From assembly GCF_008107695.1 (NCBI RefSeq), contig NZ_VIRG01000070.1:682001-746000 (forward strand): a stretch of 64,000 nt of DNA, read 5' to 3'. The notes under the pieces are model-generated. The model saw only the letters and a list, made by a program, of their open reading frames with translations, was not told the DNA's origin and did not search any database. Position numbers and translations under genes: made by a program. Origin of the DNA: Stappia sp. BW2 (GTDB lineage: Bacteria > Pseudomonadota > Alphaproteobacteria > Rhizobiales > Stappiaceae). Below, piece after piece: positions 26,152 to 34,010 of this stretch (within the stretch, counting starts at the first letter, position 1; each line of letters opens with the position of its first letter).

Positions 26152-26589
26152 TCAGTAGGGTGTCAGGCCAGGGGGCACCTGGGCATACAGCGGGTCGCCC
26201 TGCCAGAAGACATCCGTCGGTCCGACGGCGAAATCGATCAGGTTCCACCGGTTGAACTGGTAGCGCAGCAGCGCATAGGTGACGAGACCGTCCATATATT
26301 CCGCCTGCGAAGCAAAGGTCGTGCGGTACGGGTCAATAACGCCGCCGCCCGGCCGTTGCGGAGAAACCTGAACGAAGGCCCAGCCATAACCCGAGCGCAT
26401 CCAGTTGACCACGAATTCGACCGGCGGACCGACCCTTGCTTCCATCATCGGGCGCACAGCGTCGAGTATGTTCTTGCGTTCGCTTGTGCCGCGCGCAGGT
26501 TCATGGACGGTTTGTGCCGATGCTGCCAAACTGACGCACATCAAGAGAAGACTGCTCAAGAAAACAATCGCAACTTTCTGAAATTTCAT
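26152..26589 (-). CDS. Small exported protein of unknown function
   Basis: This 145-residue protein has a Sec signal (MKFQKVAIVFLSSLLLMCVSL, cleavage near AASA). I do not recognise the mature ~115-residue domain. It contains the aromatic-rich segments FVVNWMRSGYGWAFVQVSP and LLRYQFNRWNLIDFAVGPTD, which suggests a small beta/alpha fold. GAAGGGG lies about ten bases before ATG 26589, which decides the start against longer frames. It sits 144 bases downstream of the GST gene on the same strand and converges with the channel gene, with only five bases between the stops. Confidence 0.65.
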   Translation of the reverse strand: MKFQKVAIVFLSSLLLMCVSLAASAQTVHEPARGTSERKNILDAVRPMMEARVGPPVEFVVNWMRSGYGWAFVQVSPQRPGGGVIDPYRTTFASQAEYMDGLVTYALLRYQFNRWNLIDFAVGPTDVFWQGDPLYAQVPPGLTPY

Positions 26590-26732
26590 CAAAAAATCCC
26601 CTTCTTCAGAAAATGATTCAATGGTGTCTTGCCACCTTTCCCAAGGTGCCGTGGGTGCGACGGCAAGTATCAAGACTAACATGAGTGACTGGTATTGCCT
26701 TCGGGTCTGGCACGGCGTCCACTGTGCGGTCG

Positions 26733-27368
26733 TCAGGGGCTGGCGGGTTCGGTCTGACTGAAACTGCGGCGCTCCTGAAACATCCCCAGCCATGAGGACA
26801 TCCTGGGCGCTGAGCGCAGCAGGAACCCGCCTTCATCGGTCTTTTCGAACAGGGCCAACATCGGGGCGGCATGGCAGTCGGCAAGCGTTAGCTGGTCTCC
26901 CAACAGAAATCCGTCATCGGCGGCAAGTGTTTCCAGCGCTTGGATAATCGTCCGGGCTGGGCCAAGCGCCGAAGCGATCTTGACCTCATCTGCCGACGCA
27001 CCTTCGCGCGGCTTTGATACCCGTTCCACATAGATGTCCCAAACCAGGGTCTTGTAGGCGTAATTGTCGAGAATGGAGAGAAACTGAGCCATCCGCGCCC
27101 GCAGTTGAGGAGAGCCGGGCTGGAGTGGCGGCCCGTCGAAGGCTTCGTCGATATAGCGCAGGATGGCCGCCGTTTCGTACAGCGTGAAATCACCATGCTT
27201 CAGCGCCGGGATCTTGCCGAACGGCTGCAGCTCGAGATAGCTCGCCGGTGGCCCGCCAGCGGCAAAGACGTCAATCGGGCGAAGCTCATGGGCGACGCCC
27301 TTTTCGATGAGCGCCAGACGGGCGGAGCGCACATAAACCGAATAGTCGGCGCCATAGAGTTCGATCAT
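26733..27368 (-). CDS. Glutathione S-transferase family protein
   Basis: This 211-residue protein is a canonical cytosolic GST. The N-terminal thioredoxin fold (1-78) has the cis-proline region PFGKIPAL and the glutathione-binding LYETAAILRYID. A helical C-terminal domain follows, with LTLADCHAAPMLAL. Ser10/Tyr12 in YSVYVRS are candidates for thiolate activation. The start overlaps the fetB stop by four bases (ATGA), so it is the last gene of a three-gene operon with the iron exporter. Such coupling suggests a redox or metal-stress role, which is inference. Confidence 0.88.
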   Translation of the reverse strand: MIELYGADYSVYVRSARLALIEKGVAHELRPIDVFAAGGPPASYLELQPFGKIPALKHGDFTLYETAAILRYIDEAFDGPPLQPGSPQLRARMAQFLSILDNYAYKTLVWDIYVERVSKPREGASADEVKIASALGPARTIIQALETLAADDGFLLGDQLTLADCHAAPMLALFEKTDEGGFLLRSAPRMSSWLGMFQERRSFSQTEPASP

Positions 27369-28171
27369 CGTGAGCCTCCGTTCAGACGGTCAAGGCGCAG
27401 CCTGTGGCGGGTGTCGGTCATACGCCAGAGGCTGCCGAAGGTGGCGCCAAGGACGCCGAGGCCAGTCGCGCCGCCCAGAAGGAACATGATCATGAGCTGG
27501 TATTTCACCGCTTCGCGCGGATCGACACCGGACAGGATCTGGCCCGTCATCATGCCGGGCAGGGACACCACACCGGTGGCAGCCATGGCATTGATGATCG
27601 GCGTGAAGCCGGCCCGCAGGGCCTGCCGGGCGAAAGGCCGTGTCGCTTCCCAGCGGGTTCGCCCCAGAAGCAACTGGGCTTCAACCTCCCGGCGGCCACG
27701 GGCAAGTGAGGTGTGCAGCGTGTCGAGGCCGAGGCTGACACCGGTCATGGTGTTGCCGAGCACCATGCCGAAAAGCGGCAGCGCATATTGCGGCAACCAG
27801 ACAGGATCGGGCCGGATGAGGCCTGCCAGCGCGTAGACGGTGACAAGGGTCCCTGCGACCAGCATGGCCGCAGCGCCAAGGCCGGGACCCCAGAGGCCCG
27901 ATAGACGCCGGTCCTGCCGGGCCCAGATCTCACGCGCGGCAAAGGCAAGCATCACTGCAGCGGCCAGCAGCGTCCACAGCAGGGATCCGGCAAAGAAAAT
28001 CGCCTTCAGCACAAGCCCCACCAGAATCAACTGCACGCTCATGCGCAGCGCCGAGACAATGAGCGTGCGGGTGAGGCCGAGATCCAGAACGATGGAAAAC
28101 ACCGCGTTCAGAAGCAGGAACACCGAGGCTGCCACGAGGTCCCAGTAACTGAGGGCGAGATAGCCAGTCAC
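27365..28171 (-). CDS. fetB: FetB-type ABC permease (UPF0014)
   Basis: This 268-residue integral membrane protein has about seven helices. The family hallmarks are visible: LVLKAIFFAGSLLW, PLFGMVLGNTMTGVSLGLD and SLPGMMTGQILSGVDPREAVKYQL. In E. coli FetA-FetB exports iron and raises resistance to peroxide. The start is GTG 28171, overlapping the fetA stop (GTGA). The metal handled here is inferred from the family. Confidence 0.87.
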   Translation of the reverse strand: MTGYLALSYWDLVAASVFLLLNAVFSIVLDLGLTRTLIVSALRMSVQLILVGLVLKAIFFAGSLLWTLLAAAVMLAFAAREIWARQDRRLSGLWGPGLGAAAMLVAGTLVTVYALAGLIRPDPVWLPQYALPLFGMVLGNTMTGVSLGLDTLHTSLARGRREVEAQLLLGRTRWEATRPFARQALRAGFTPIINAMAATGVVSLPGMMTGQILSGVDPREAVKYQLMIMFLLGGATGLGVLGATFGSLWRMTDTRHRLRLDRLNGGSR

Positions 28172-28776
28172 GCGGTGGCCTCCTCACAGGGGGCGGCCGA
28201 CAAGCAGCCTTTGTCCATGATGAAGTGCCGTGCGCCAAGACGCTCCGGCTGACCGGGATCGTGACTGACGATCAGAAGGGCGCGATTGGCCTCAAGCTGC
28301 TGTTTCAGGAGCGTTTCGACCAGCGTGACGGAAGGCGGGTCGAGGGCGGACGTCGGTTCGTCCAGAAGCAGGACCTGCGGTGCGGCCTGGAGCGCGCGCA
28401 CAAGGGCAAGGCGCTGGCGCTCGCCGGTTGAAAGGCGGGCAATTTCCCATGAGCGTGCATCGGCAAGGCCGACCTGCTGCAGGAGGCCAGAAAGGTCCGC
28501 GGTTTCAGTGAAATGATCCTGAACGCGGTCTGCCCACCAGCCGCTTTCGGCTGGCACATATGCAATCTTGCGGCGCCACTTCGGCGCCAGCATGGATTCT
28601 CGTTCCCTGCCATCCAGAGCGACATGCCCGGAGCTTTCATCAAGATCGGTAATGGCCCTGAGAAACAACGATTTTCCGGCGCCGGACGGACCTGAAATCG
28701 CCACGGCTTCCCCTGCTTGCAACGTCAGGTCAATGGGGCCGATCAGAGGTGTCTTCAATTCACGGATTGTCAGCAC
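28168..28776 (-). CDS. fetA: FetA-type ABC ATPase
   Basis: This 202-residue ATPase partner of FetB has Walker A GPSGAGKSL, signature LSTGERQRLALVRAL (LSTGE in place of LSGGQ), Walker B VLLLDEPTSALD and the switch His in IVSHD. It is single-domain and cytoplasmic. It starts at GTG 28776, preceded by AGGAGAGGA. It is the first gene of the fetA-fetB-GST operon, with all three stop/start pairs overlapping. No metal-sensing operator is evident upstream. Confidence 0.86.
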   Translation of the reverse strand: MLTIRELKTPLIGPIDLTLQAGEAVAISGPSGAGKSLFLRAITDLDESSGHVALDGRERESMLAPKWRRKIAYVPAESGWWADRVQDHFTETADLSGLLQQVGLADARSWEIARLSTGERQRLALVRALQAAPQVLLLDEPTSALDPPSVTLVETLLKQQLEANRALLIVSHDPGQPERLGARHFIMDKGCLSAAPCEEATA

Positions 28777-28860
28777 CCGTCCTCTCCTCTGGCTACCGGC
28801 CAGGCGAGTCTAGCGCGGGCAGGGGACGGGGACAATCGGTTGATTGCCTTTGGGCCGGAA

Positions 28861-28892
28861 CGCAAAACACCGCGGACACTGTCCGCGGTGTT
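28861..28892 (-). terminator. Strong terminator between icd and fetA
   Basis: A perfect 12-base stem AACACCGCGGAC (28866-28877) / GTCCGCGGTGTT (28881-28892) has a three-base loop. On the minus strand it is followed by TTTTGCGTT, and on the plus strand by GTTTTTT. It separates icd from the downstream fet operon. Confidence 0.88.
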
Positions 28893-28919
28893 GTTTTTTC
28901 AATCCTTGATGGCAGCGCT

Positions 28920-30137
28920 TCAGCTTGCAGCCATGGCCTTTGCAAGGTTCTCGTCGATCTTGTCGAGAAAGCCGGTGGTGGTGAGCCAGGCCTGATCCGG
29001 ACCGACGAGAAGGGCCAGATCCTTGGTCATGTGGCCGGATTCCACCGTGTCGATGCAGACCTTTTCCAGCGTGTGCGCGAAACGGGCAAGTTCCTGGTTG
29101 TCGTCGAGCTTGGCTCGGTGTGCGAGGCCGCGGGTCCAGGCGAAGATCGAGGCAATCGAGTTGGTCGAGGTGCTTTCGCCCTTCTCGTGCTGGCGATAGT
29201 GACGTGTGACCGTGCCGTGGGCGGCTTCCGCTTCCACCGTCTTGCCGTCCGGTGTCATCAGCACGGACGTCATCAGGCCGAGCGAGCCGAAGCCCTGGGC
29301 AACGGTGTCGGACTGGACATCGCCGTCGTAGTTCTTGCAGGCCCAGACGTAACCGCCCGACCACTTGAGCGACGAGGCGACCATGTCGTCGATCAGCCGG
29401 TGTTCGTACCAGATGCCGGCTTCCGCATACTGGTCCTTGAACTCGGCTTCGAAGATCTCCTGGAACAGGTCCTTGAAGCGGCCGTCGTAGGCTTTCAGGA
29501 TCGTGTTCTTGGTGGAAAGGTAGCAGGGCACTTTTCTCATGAGCGCGTAGTTCAACGACGCGCGGGCGAAATCACGGATCGAGTCGTCGAGGTTGTACAT
29601 CGCCATGGCAACGCCGGCGGACGGTGCGTCATAGACCTCGTGTTCGATCACCTGGCCGTCATCACCGGTGAAGGTGATGGTCAGCTTGCCCTTGCCGGGG
29701 AAGCGGAAGTCGGTGGCGCGGTACTGGTCGCCAAACGCATGGCGGCCAACGATGATCGGCTGGGTCCAGCCCGGCACCAGGCGCGGCACGTTCTGCATGA
29801 TGATCGGCTCGCGGAAGATCACGCCGCCAAGGATGTTGCGGATCGTGCCGTTGGGCGACCGGTACATGCGCTTCAGGCCGAATTCCTCAACGCGGGCTTC
29901 GTCCGGCGTGATGGTGGCGCATTTGACGCCGACGCCATGTTCCTTAATGGCGTTGGCCGCATCGACCGTGATCTGATCGTCGGTCTCGTCGCGTTTCTGG
30001 ATCGACAGATCGTAGTAGAGCAGATCGATGTCGAGATAGGGGTGGATCAGCTTGTCCTTGATGAAGGCCCAGATGATCCGGGTCATCTCGTCGCCGTCAA
30101 GCTCGACGACCGGATTGTCGACTTTGATCTTTGCCAT
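28920..30137 (-). CDS. icd: NADP-dependent isocitrate dehydrogenase, homodimeric eukaryote-like type
   Basis: This 405-residue TCA-cycle enzyme oxidises isocitrate to 2-oxoglutarate. The N-terminus (MAKIKVDNPVVELDGDEMTR) and motifs YRSPNGTIRNILGG, the metal-binding YDGDVQSD and the cofactor-binding EAAHGTVTRHYRQHEKGE with His and Arg match the NADP-specific class typical of alphaproteobacteria and mitochondria. ATG 30137 is the normal family start. ATG 30146 lies three codons upstream, too close to GAGG. A second, unrelated NADP-IDH is encoded at 43035-45251. A TTGTATACAA palindrome lies about 90 bases upstream. Confidence 0.97.
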   Translation of the reverse strand: MAKIKVDNPVVELDGDEMTRIIWAFIKDKLIHPYLDIDLLYYDLSIQKRDETDDQITVDAANAIKEHGVGVKCATITPDEARVEEFGLKRMYRSPNGTIRNILGGVIFREPIIMQNVPRLVPGWTQPIIVGRHAFGDQYRATDFRFPGKGKLTITFTGDDGQVIEHEVYDAPSAGVAMAMYNLDDSIRDFARASLNYALMRKVPCYLSTKNTILKAYDGRFKDLFQEIFEAEFKDQYAEAGIWYEHRLIDDMVASSLKWSGGYVWACKNYDGDVQSDTVAQGFGSLGLMTSVLMTPDGKTVEAEAAHGTVTRHYRQHEKGESTSTNSIASIFAWTRGLAHRAKLDDNQELARFAHTLEKVCIDTVESGHMTKDLALLVGPDQAWLTTTGFLDKIDENLAKAMAAS

Positions 30138-30226
30138 GGAGCGCATTGCCTCGCGTGTCTGGAAGTGGGGAAGGCGAAACGGAAATCTCTACGATAGATG
30201 TTGTATCGGATTTCTATTGTGTGCGC

Positions 30227-30236
30227 TTGTATACAA
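30227..30236. promoter_or_regulatory. TTGTATACAA palindrome upstream of icd
   Basis: A perfect ten-base palindrome lies 90 bases upstream of the icd start. Such TTGTATACAA sites are typical of GntR/FCD-type regulators. A related element is found upstream of the monomeric IDH gene (45326-45343). Function is inferred. Confidence 0.5.
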
Positions 30237-30344
30237 TGCTGCGCTGCGAGGCAAGAGGGCTGTTCGGTTTGCTCTGGATGACGCTTCAAAAGTCCCCAGG
30301 CAATATCGATCAGTTTGCCCGAAGTTTGCGGCTAAAATTCGGAA

Positions 30345-30785
30345 CTACAGCGTTTCCTGATGCTGCCGGATTACCTGTGCGTGGGGCCGAACCAGATCGG
30401 CCACCGTCACTTGCCCCAGCTTTTCCTGAAATGTCTCCCGCGCTGCCTCCAGCGCCGACGAGGTGGCCAGGTTGGCGGCCTGTTCCAGCAGGCAGCTGGG
30501 GGCGTCGGTGGACTGGCCGACGGCAAAGAGCTGCGGTGAGCCGAGGGCGGCATAGACCTCGGCCAGCGAGATGCTGTCCAGGCTCCTGGACAGCACCCAA
30601 CCGCCGCCATGCCCCTTGGTGGCGCCAACGAAACCGGCATCGCGCAACCCCGCCATGGTGCGCCGGACGAGGGAAGGGTTGGTGTTGAGCATCTTCCCGA
30701 TCTGGTCGGAGGTTACGGGGTCTTCTGTCTGGTCCAGATGCAGGAGCACGTGAAGCACGCGGGGCAATCGGCTGTCGGTTCGCAT
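30345..30785 (-). CDS. Rrf2-family transcriptional regulator
   Basis: This 146-residue winged-helix regulator has the Rrf2 layout: LLHLDQTEDPVTSDQIGKMLNTNPSLVRRTMAGL as the HTH region (about 16-48), then the wing GHGGGWVLSRSLDSISLAEVY. It contains a single Cys, so it lacks the three-Cys cluster of iron-sulfur members such as IscR and NsrR and should sense something else, perhaps by a thiol switch. GGAG lies eight bases before ATG 30785. It is divergent from an MFS exporter, with a 25-base palindrome between them. Confidence 0.85.
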   Translation of the reverse strand: MRTDSRLPRVLHVLLHLDQTEDPVTSDQIGKMLNTNPSLVRRTMAGLRDAGFVGATKGHGGGWVLSRSLDSISLAEVYAALGSPQLFAVGQSTDAPSCLLEQAANLATSSALEAARETFQEKLGQVTVADLVRPHAQVIRQHQETL

Positions 30786-30862
30786 CAATGTCTCCGTTTG
30801 GAAAACCTTATGCCGGATTCGGTTACGTGACAATTCGAGGTACATGAGATTGACGTGCGCTG

Positions 30863-30887
30863 TTTTGTGACTTTAAAAGTAACAAAA
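30863..30887. promoter_or_regulatory. 25-base operator between Rrf2 regulator and MFS exporter
   Basis: Arms TTTTGTGACTTT (30863-30874) and AAAGTAACAAAA (30876-30887) flank a central A, with 11 of 12 bases complementary. This is the only strong palindrome in the divergent promoter region, and its size suits an Rrf2 dimer. Confidence 0.75.
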
Positions 30888-30916
30888 TCGAATTCACGCG
30901 CACTCAGGAGTTCCGG

Positions 30917-32338
30917 ATGTCCCTTTTGTTCGATGGCGCGGCTGGGGGGAGGCCCAATCGCTGGGCGGCGCTCGTTGCGCTCTACCTTGCCATGTTCATG
31001 AATATTCTCGATGTAACGGTGGTGAATCTGGCGCTGCCGTCAATCCGGCAGGGGCTCGGGGCCACGGACACCCAGCTGGAATGGGTGCTGGTCGTCTACG
31101 TGCTGGCCTTTGCCGCCGGTCTGCTGCCCTTCGGCCGTTTCGGGGATGTTGCCGGCAGGGGGCGCATGTTCCGCTGGGGTGTTGCCGGGTTTACCGTCAG
31201 TTCTCTGGCGTGCGGATTGGCACCCGACATCACCTTCCTGATTGCCAGCCGGGCGTTGCAGGGGCTTTGTGCGGCGATGATGGTGCCTCAGGTGCTTGCT
31301 ATTGTTCACGTGATCTTCCCGGCAGAGGAAAAAGGCAAGGCCATCGGTCTCTTCGGCTCCGTCAGCGCCCTTGGGGCCGTGGCGGGGCCGCTGCTCGGTG
31401 GAGCAATCGTGGCTGCAGACCTCTTCGGGCTGGGCTGGCGGCCCATCTTCCTGATCAATCTGCCCGTCGGGCTGATTTCTCTTGCCGGTGCACTTCGCTT
31501 TTTGCCGCAACTTGAAACCGAAAACCGGGTGACGCCGGACTGGGCCGGGACTTTTTTCTTTGTTGTCGCAGTGCTGGCGCTGGTTTTTCCTCTTGTGGAA
31601 GGCAGGCAATTCGGCTGGCCGGTCTGGTGTTTTGCCCTGATGGGTCTGAGCGCTGTTCTGGCCGTGCTGTTCTACAGGTTGCAGCGTCGCAAGGCGCGTC
31701 TCGGCCGGGCCCAGCTGCTGCCAGTCGTTTTGACGAGGGATCGGGTGTTTGTTGCCGGTGTCGCGTTTGTCGCGCTGTTCTTTTCCAGCCTTGCCGGACT
31801 GTTCTTCATGATGGCGCTCTTCCTGCAGGCGGGCCTAGGATTGTCACCGATGATGGCCGGGTTCATCCTGGCGCCGCATCCGGTGGGTGTCATTCTCGCC
31901 TCCACGCTGACAGGCCGTTTTGGCACAAGGTATCAGGCGGCACGGATCAGCCTTGCCATGCTGGCGGTTTTTTGCGGATTGTTTGCGGCGCGACTGCTAA
32001 TTTCCCAAGGCACCCCCGCGAGCCTGCTGGTGGTGCCGTTCCTGATTGTCGGTCTTGGAACAGGGGCCACCATTCCAGCGTTGTTCCAGCTCGTGCTGTC
32101 GCGTGTTTCCGGACCGGATGCCGGTGCGGGGTCCGGGGTTTTGCAGGCCTTTCAACAAATCGGTATGGCACTGGGTATCGCGGTGCAGGGCCAGATCTTC
32201 TTTCATGGCCTGGCAGGGGCGCGCAGTGAGGCACTGTATCGGGAGGCGGCTGCTTCTACGCTGCTTTATCCGGTTGGTGTGTGTTGTGTGCTCACACTGC
32301 TCGCTGTTGGTCTTGCTTGTAAAGTCAGCAACAGATGA
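30917..32338 (+). CDS. MFS drug exporter, DHA2 (EmrB/QacA) type
   Basis: This 473-residue inner-membrane proton antiporter has about 14 helices. Motif D1 (LYLAMFMNILDVTVVNLALPSI) and motif A (GRFGDVAGRGRMFRWG) are visible near the N-terminus, and motif C (GSVSALGAVAGPLLGG) near residue 150. Substrate is unknown. It is likely repressed by the divergent Rrf2 regulator. AGGAG lies close upstream of ATG 30917. The neighbouring methyltransferase stub at its 3' end suggests local rearrangement. Confidence 0.9.
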   Translation: MSLLFDGAAGGRPNRWAALVALYLAMFMNILDVTVVNLALPSIRQGLGATDTQLEWVLVVYVLAFAAGLLPFGRFGDVAGRGRMFRWGVAGFTVSSLACGLAPDITFLIASRALQGLCAAMMVPQVLAIVHVIFPAEEKGKAIGLFGSVSALGAVAGPLLGGAIVAADLFGLGWRPIFLINLPVGLISLAGALRFLPQLETENRVTPDWAGTFFFVVAVLALVFPLVEGRQFGWPVWCFALMGLSAVLAVLFYRLQRRKARLGRAQLLPVVLTRDRVFVAGVAFVALFFSSLAGLFFMMALFLQAGLGLSPMMAGFILAPHPVGVILASTLTGRFGTRYQAARISLAMLAVFCGLFAARLLISQGTPASLLVVPFLIVGLGTGATIPALFQLVLSRVSGPDAGAGSGVLQAFQQIGMALGIAVQGQIFFHGLAGARSEALYREAAASTLLYPVGVCCVLTLLAVGLACKVSNR

Positions 32339-32347
32339 GCCGCGTCT

Positions 32348-32500
32348 TCAAAGCTGCTGCAAGCGAACGGTCCAGTCCGCTCCGGCAGGGGCGTTGAGCC
32401 CGGAGACAAACTCACGGGCGATCAATCGGCTCCATCTACCCCTGTAATGATCGTAGCTGCGACCAGCGCTCCAGGAATCGTGTTGGGTCTTTCCGGTCAT
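32348..32500 (-). pseudogene. Truncated class I methyltransferase (N-terminal stub)
   Basis: Only the first ~50 codons remain. The residues WSAGRSYDHYRGRWSRLIAR followed by FVSGLNAPAGADW match the N-terminal lead of SAM methyltransferases, which normally continue LDVGCGTG. Here the frame runs into unrelated residues and stops just before the SAM-binding motif. A good Shine-Dalgarno (GGAGG) still precedes ATG 32500. The break lies within ten bases of the MFS stop, so a deletion joined the two. It cannot encode an active enzyme. Confidence 0.65.
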
Positions 32501-32620
32501 GTCCTCCGCCTCCCGCCCAGGATTGTTCCTCTTGCCCAAAAGAGTGCCTGTGAATGTGCATTTGTAGAACGGCAATCGGTCTCATCGACCGAATGAGACC
32601 CTCTGTCGTCTGGCGGATGG

Positions 32621-32657
32621 CCGGCCTTTCCCGTGACAGGTCACTGGGAAAGGCCGG
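32621..32657 (-). terminator. Long hairpin after the transglutaminase-like gene
   Basis: The stem CCGGCCTTTCCC / GGGAAAGGCCGG extends through GTGAC / GTCAC with one bulged base. It lies 12 bases past the minus-strand stop at 32669. No T run follows, so its role as a terminator is probable only. Confidence 0.5.
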
Positions 32658-32668
32658 GTTGCCGTGTG

Positions 32669-33904
32669 TCAGCCCGAAGTCAATCCGGATTTCAGCTTCA
32701 CGAGGACCCTGACGACAGCGGCGGGGTCGCGGCGGTCGGCTTCCGGGTCATGATAGGTAAGCACGACGGTCGCCCCGGGAGCGTCGAAGCGTGAGGCCGG
32801 GTTCTCCAGGCCTGAGCTTTGCTGCTGGTGCAGGTTGAGCGCGGTGATGCCGAAAAGGGTCGCGCATTCGCAGACCGTCGTTCGCTGGTTCTCATAGGTA
32901 TCCCGGGCGATGGCCTCGTAGCCACCAGCCTTGAGCGTGGTGATCGTCGGGACGGTGCCCCGGGCAGGGTCAGCGGACTTCAAGGGCAGGGCCTGTTTGG
33001 TGATTGACGAGGGGATTTGCAGCAGACGTCGGATCGTGAACCGGACTTCCGACATCGGGCAGGGCACGATATGCGGATAACAGTCGTGATAATAGGCATT
33101 GACCAGTAAGGCGCGCAGGTTCTGTTCGCTCAGCCAGCTTGCCCCCATGCCTGAGTAATGCCGTTTGCCGAGCATGTCCTGGCCCATGTACATGGCGTTG
33201 AGCCCCTGCCAAAATCCGTCGGGCGCCCAGTCCAGGTAATCGTCCTTGTTCCTGAAGTACATGTAGTCGCCCGGGATCGGCGGATCCTGCAGCGATGCCT
33301 TGTTGGCCATGAACTCTGTTGCCGGATTGTCCGTCCAGGGGCCGACCAGCATGGTGCCGAACTGGTTTGCGATTTCTCTGAACCGCTCCGAGCCGAGCCC
33401 GTTCAGAAGGCCCCAGAAGACAGTCAGTTGAAAAGCTCCCGCGCATTCGCCGCGGAAGGGCAGCGTGTGCCTTTGTTTTGGCAGGATGGCGTCCAGGGCC
33501 TCCTCTGTGACAACCTGCTGCCAGTCAGCGTCGGTGCCACCCGGCGTTTCGAACGCCCAGTATCTGGAAACGCGGCTATCGTCCGTCGTCCCCAACCTTG
33601 CTTCCGGTCCGGTCGAAGGGTCGTAATAATCGCAGTCGTAGAGCCCGGAGGTGAGGCCTGTCATCGAAGCGACGGCCCCGACCCGGAACAGCAGATTTTC
33701 CCAGAAATGCTGGAGCGAGGGAAATTCGAGCAGCTGGGTTTGTGCGGCCGAAGCGGAAATGATCTCGTCAGCCAGTCGGCCCTCGATCGTTTCCTTGTGC
33801 TCGTCTCCGGCAAGGTCCGTCAGATCAAGCTTCAACTGCGCGGTGTCGCGTATCATGTGTCCTTCAATCAGAAGGCCATGTTTCACCAGTGTCTGTATCG
33901 TCAT
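32669..33904 (-). CDS. Putative transglutaminase-like (Tgl-type) protein
   Basis: I do not recognise this 411-residue protein with certainty. Residues 150-260 resemble bacterial Tgl protein-glutamine gamma-glutamyltransferases. RGECAGAFQLTVFWGLLN has the Glu153-Cys154 pair expected at the catalytic site. It is followed by PGDYMYFRNKDDYLDW and FWQGLNAMYMG, as in the GD-x-x-YF-x-NP and WQGEN segments of Tgl. The Glu of WQGEN is replaced by Leu, and the His of the family may be His249. There is no signal peptide or membrane span. GGGG precedes ATG 33904. It follows the cyclase-like regulator on the same strand after 106 bases. Confidence 0.5.
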   Translation of the reverse strand: MTIQTLVKHGLLIEGHMIRDTAQLKLDLTDLAGDEHKETIEGRLADEIISASAAQTQLLEFPSLQHFWENLLFRVGAVASMTGLTSGLYDCDYYDPSTGPEARLGTTDDSRVSRYWAFETPGGTDADWQQVVTEEALDAILPKQRHTLPFRGECAGAFQLTVFWGLLNGLGSERFREIANQFGTMLVGPWTDNPATEFMANKASLQDPPIPGDYMYFRNKDDYLDWAPDGFWQGLNAMYMGQDMLGKRHYSGMGASWLSEQNLRALLVNAYYHDCYPHIVPCPMSEVRFTIRRLLQIPSSITKQALPLKSADPARGTVPTITTLKAGGYEAIARDTYENQRTTVCECATLFGITALNLHQQQSSGLENPASRFDAPGATVVLTYHDPEADRRDPAAVVRVLVKLKSGLTSG

Positions 33905-34010
33905 GTTTGCCCCATCAATAGCCCTGCACCTTTTTGGTGCTTTTTTATAATATACAGCTATTGATTTAAATTTGGTGATTTGTCGGACAAATCTATCCGC
34001 GTCTTGGGGC

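Noticed and set aside
28749..30197. A 482-codon open frame on the plus strand over icd
   Set aside because: It is a GC-driven shadow of icd, with no ribosome binding site or family features.
33926..33946. Short hairpin GCACC-TTTTT-GGTGC followed by six T on the plus strand
   Set aside because: No plus-strand gene lies upstream. On the minus strand the T run is missing, so it is not a terminator for a known transcript here.
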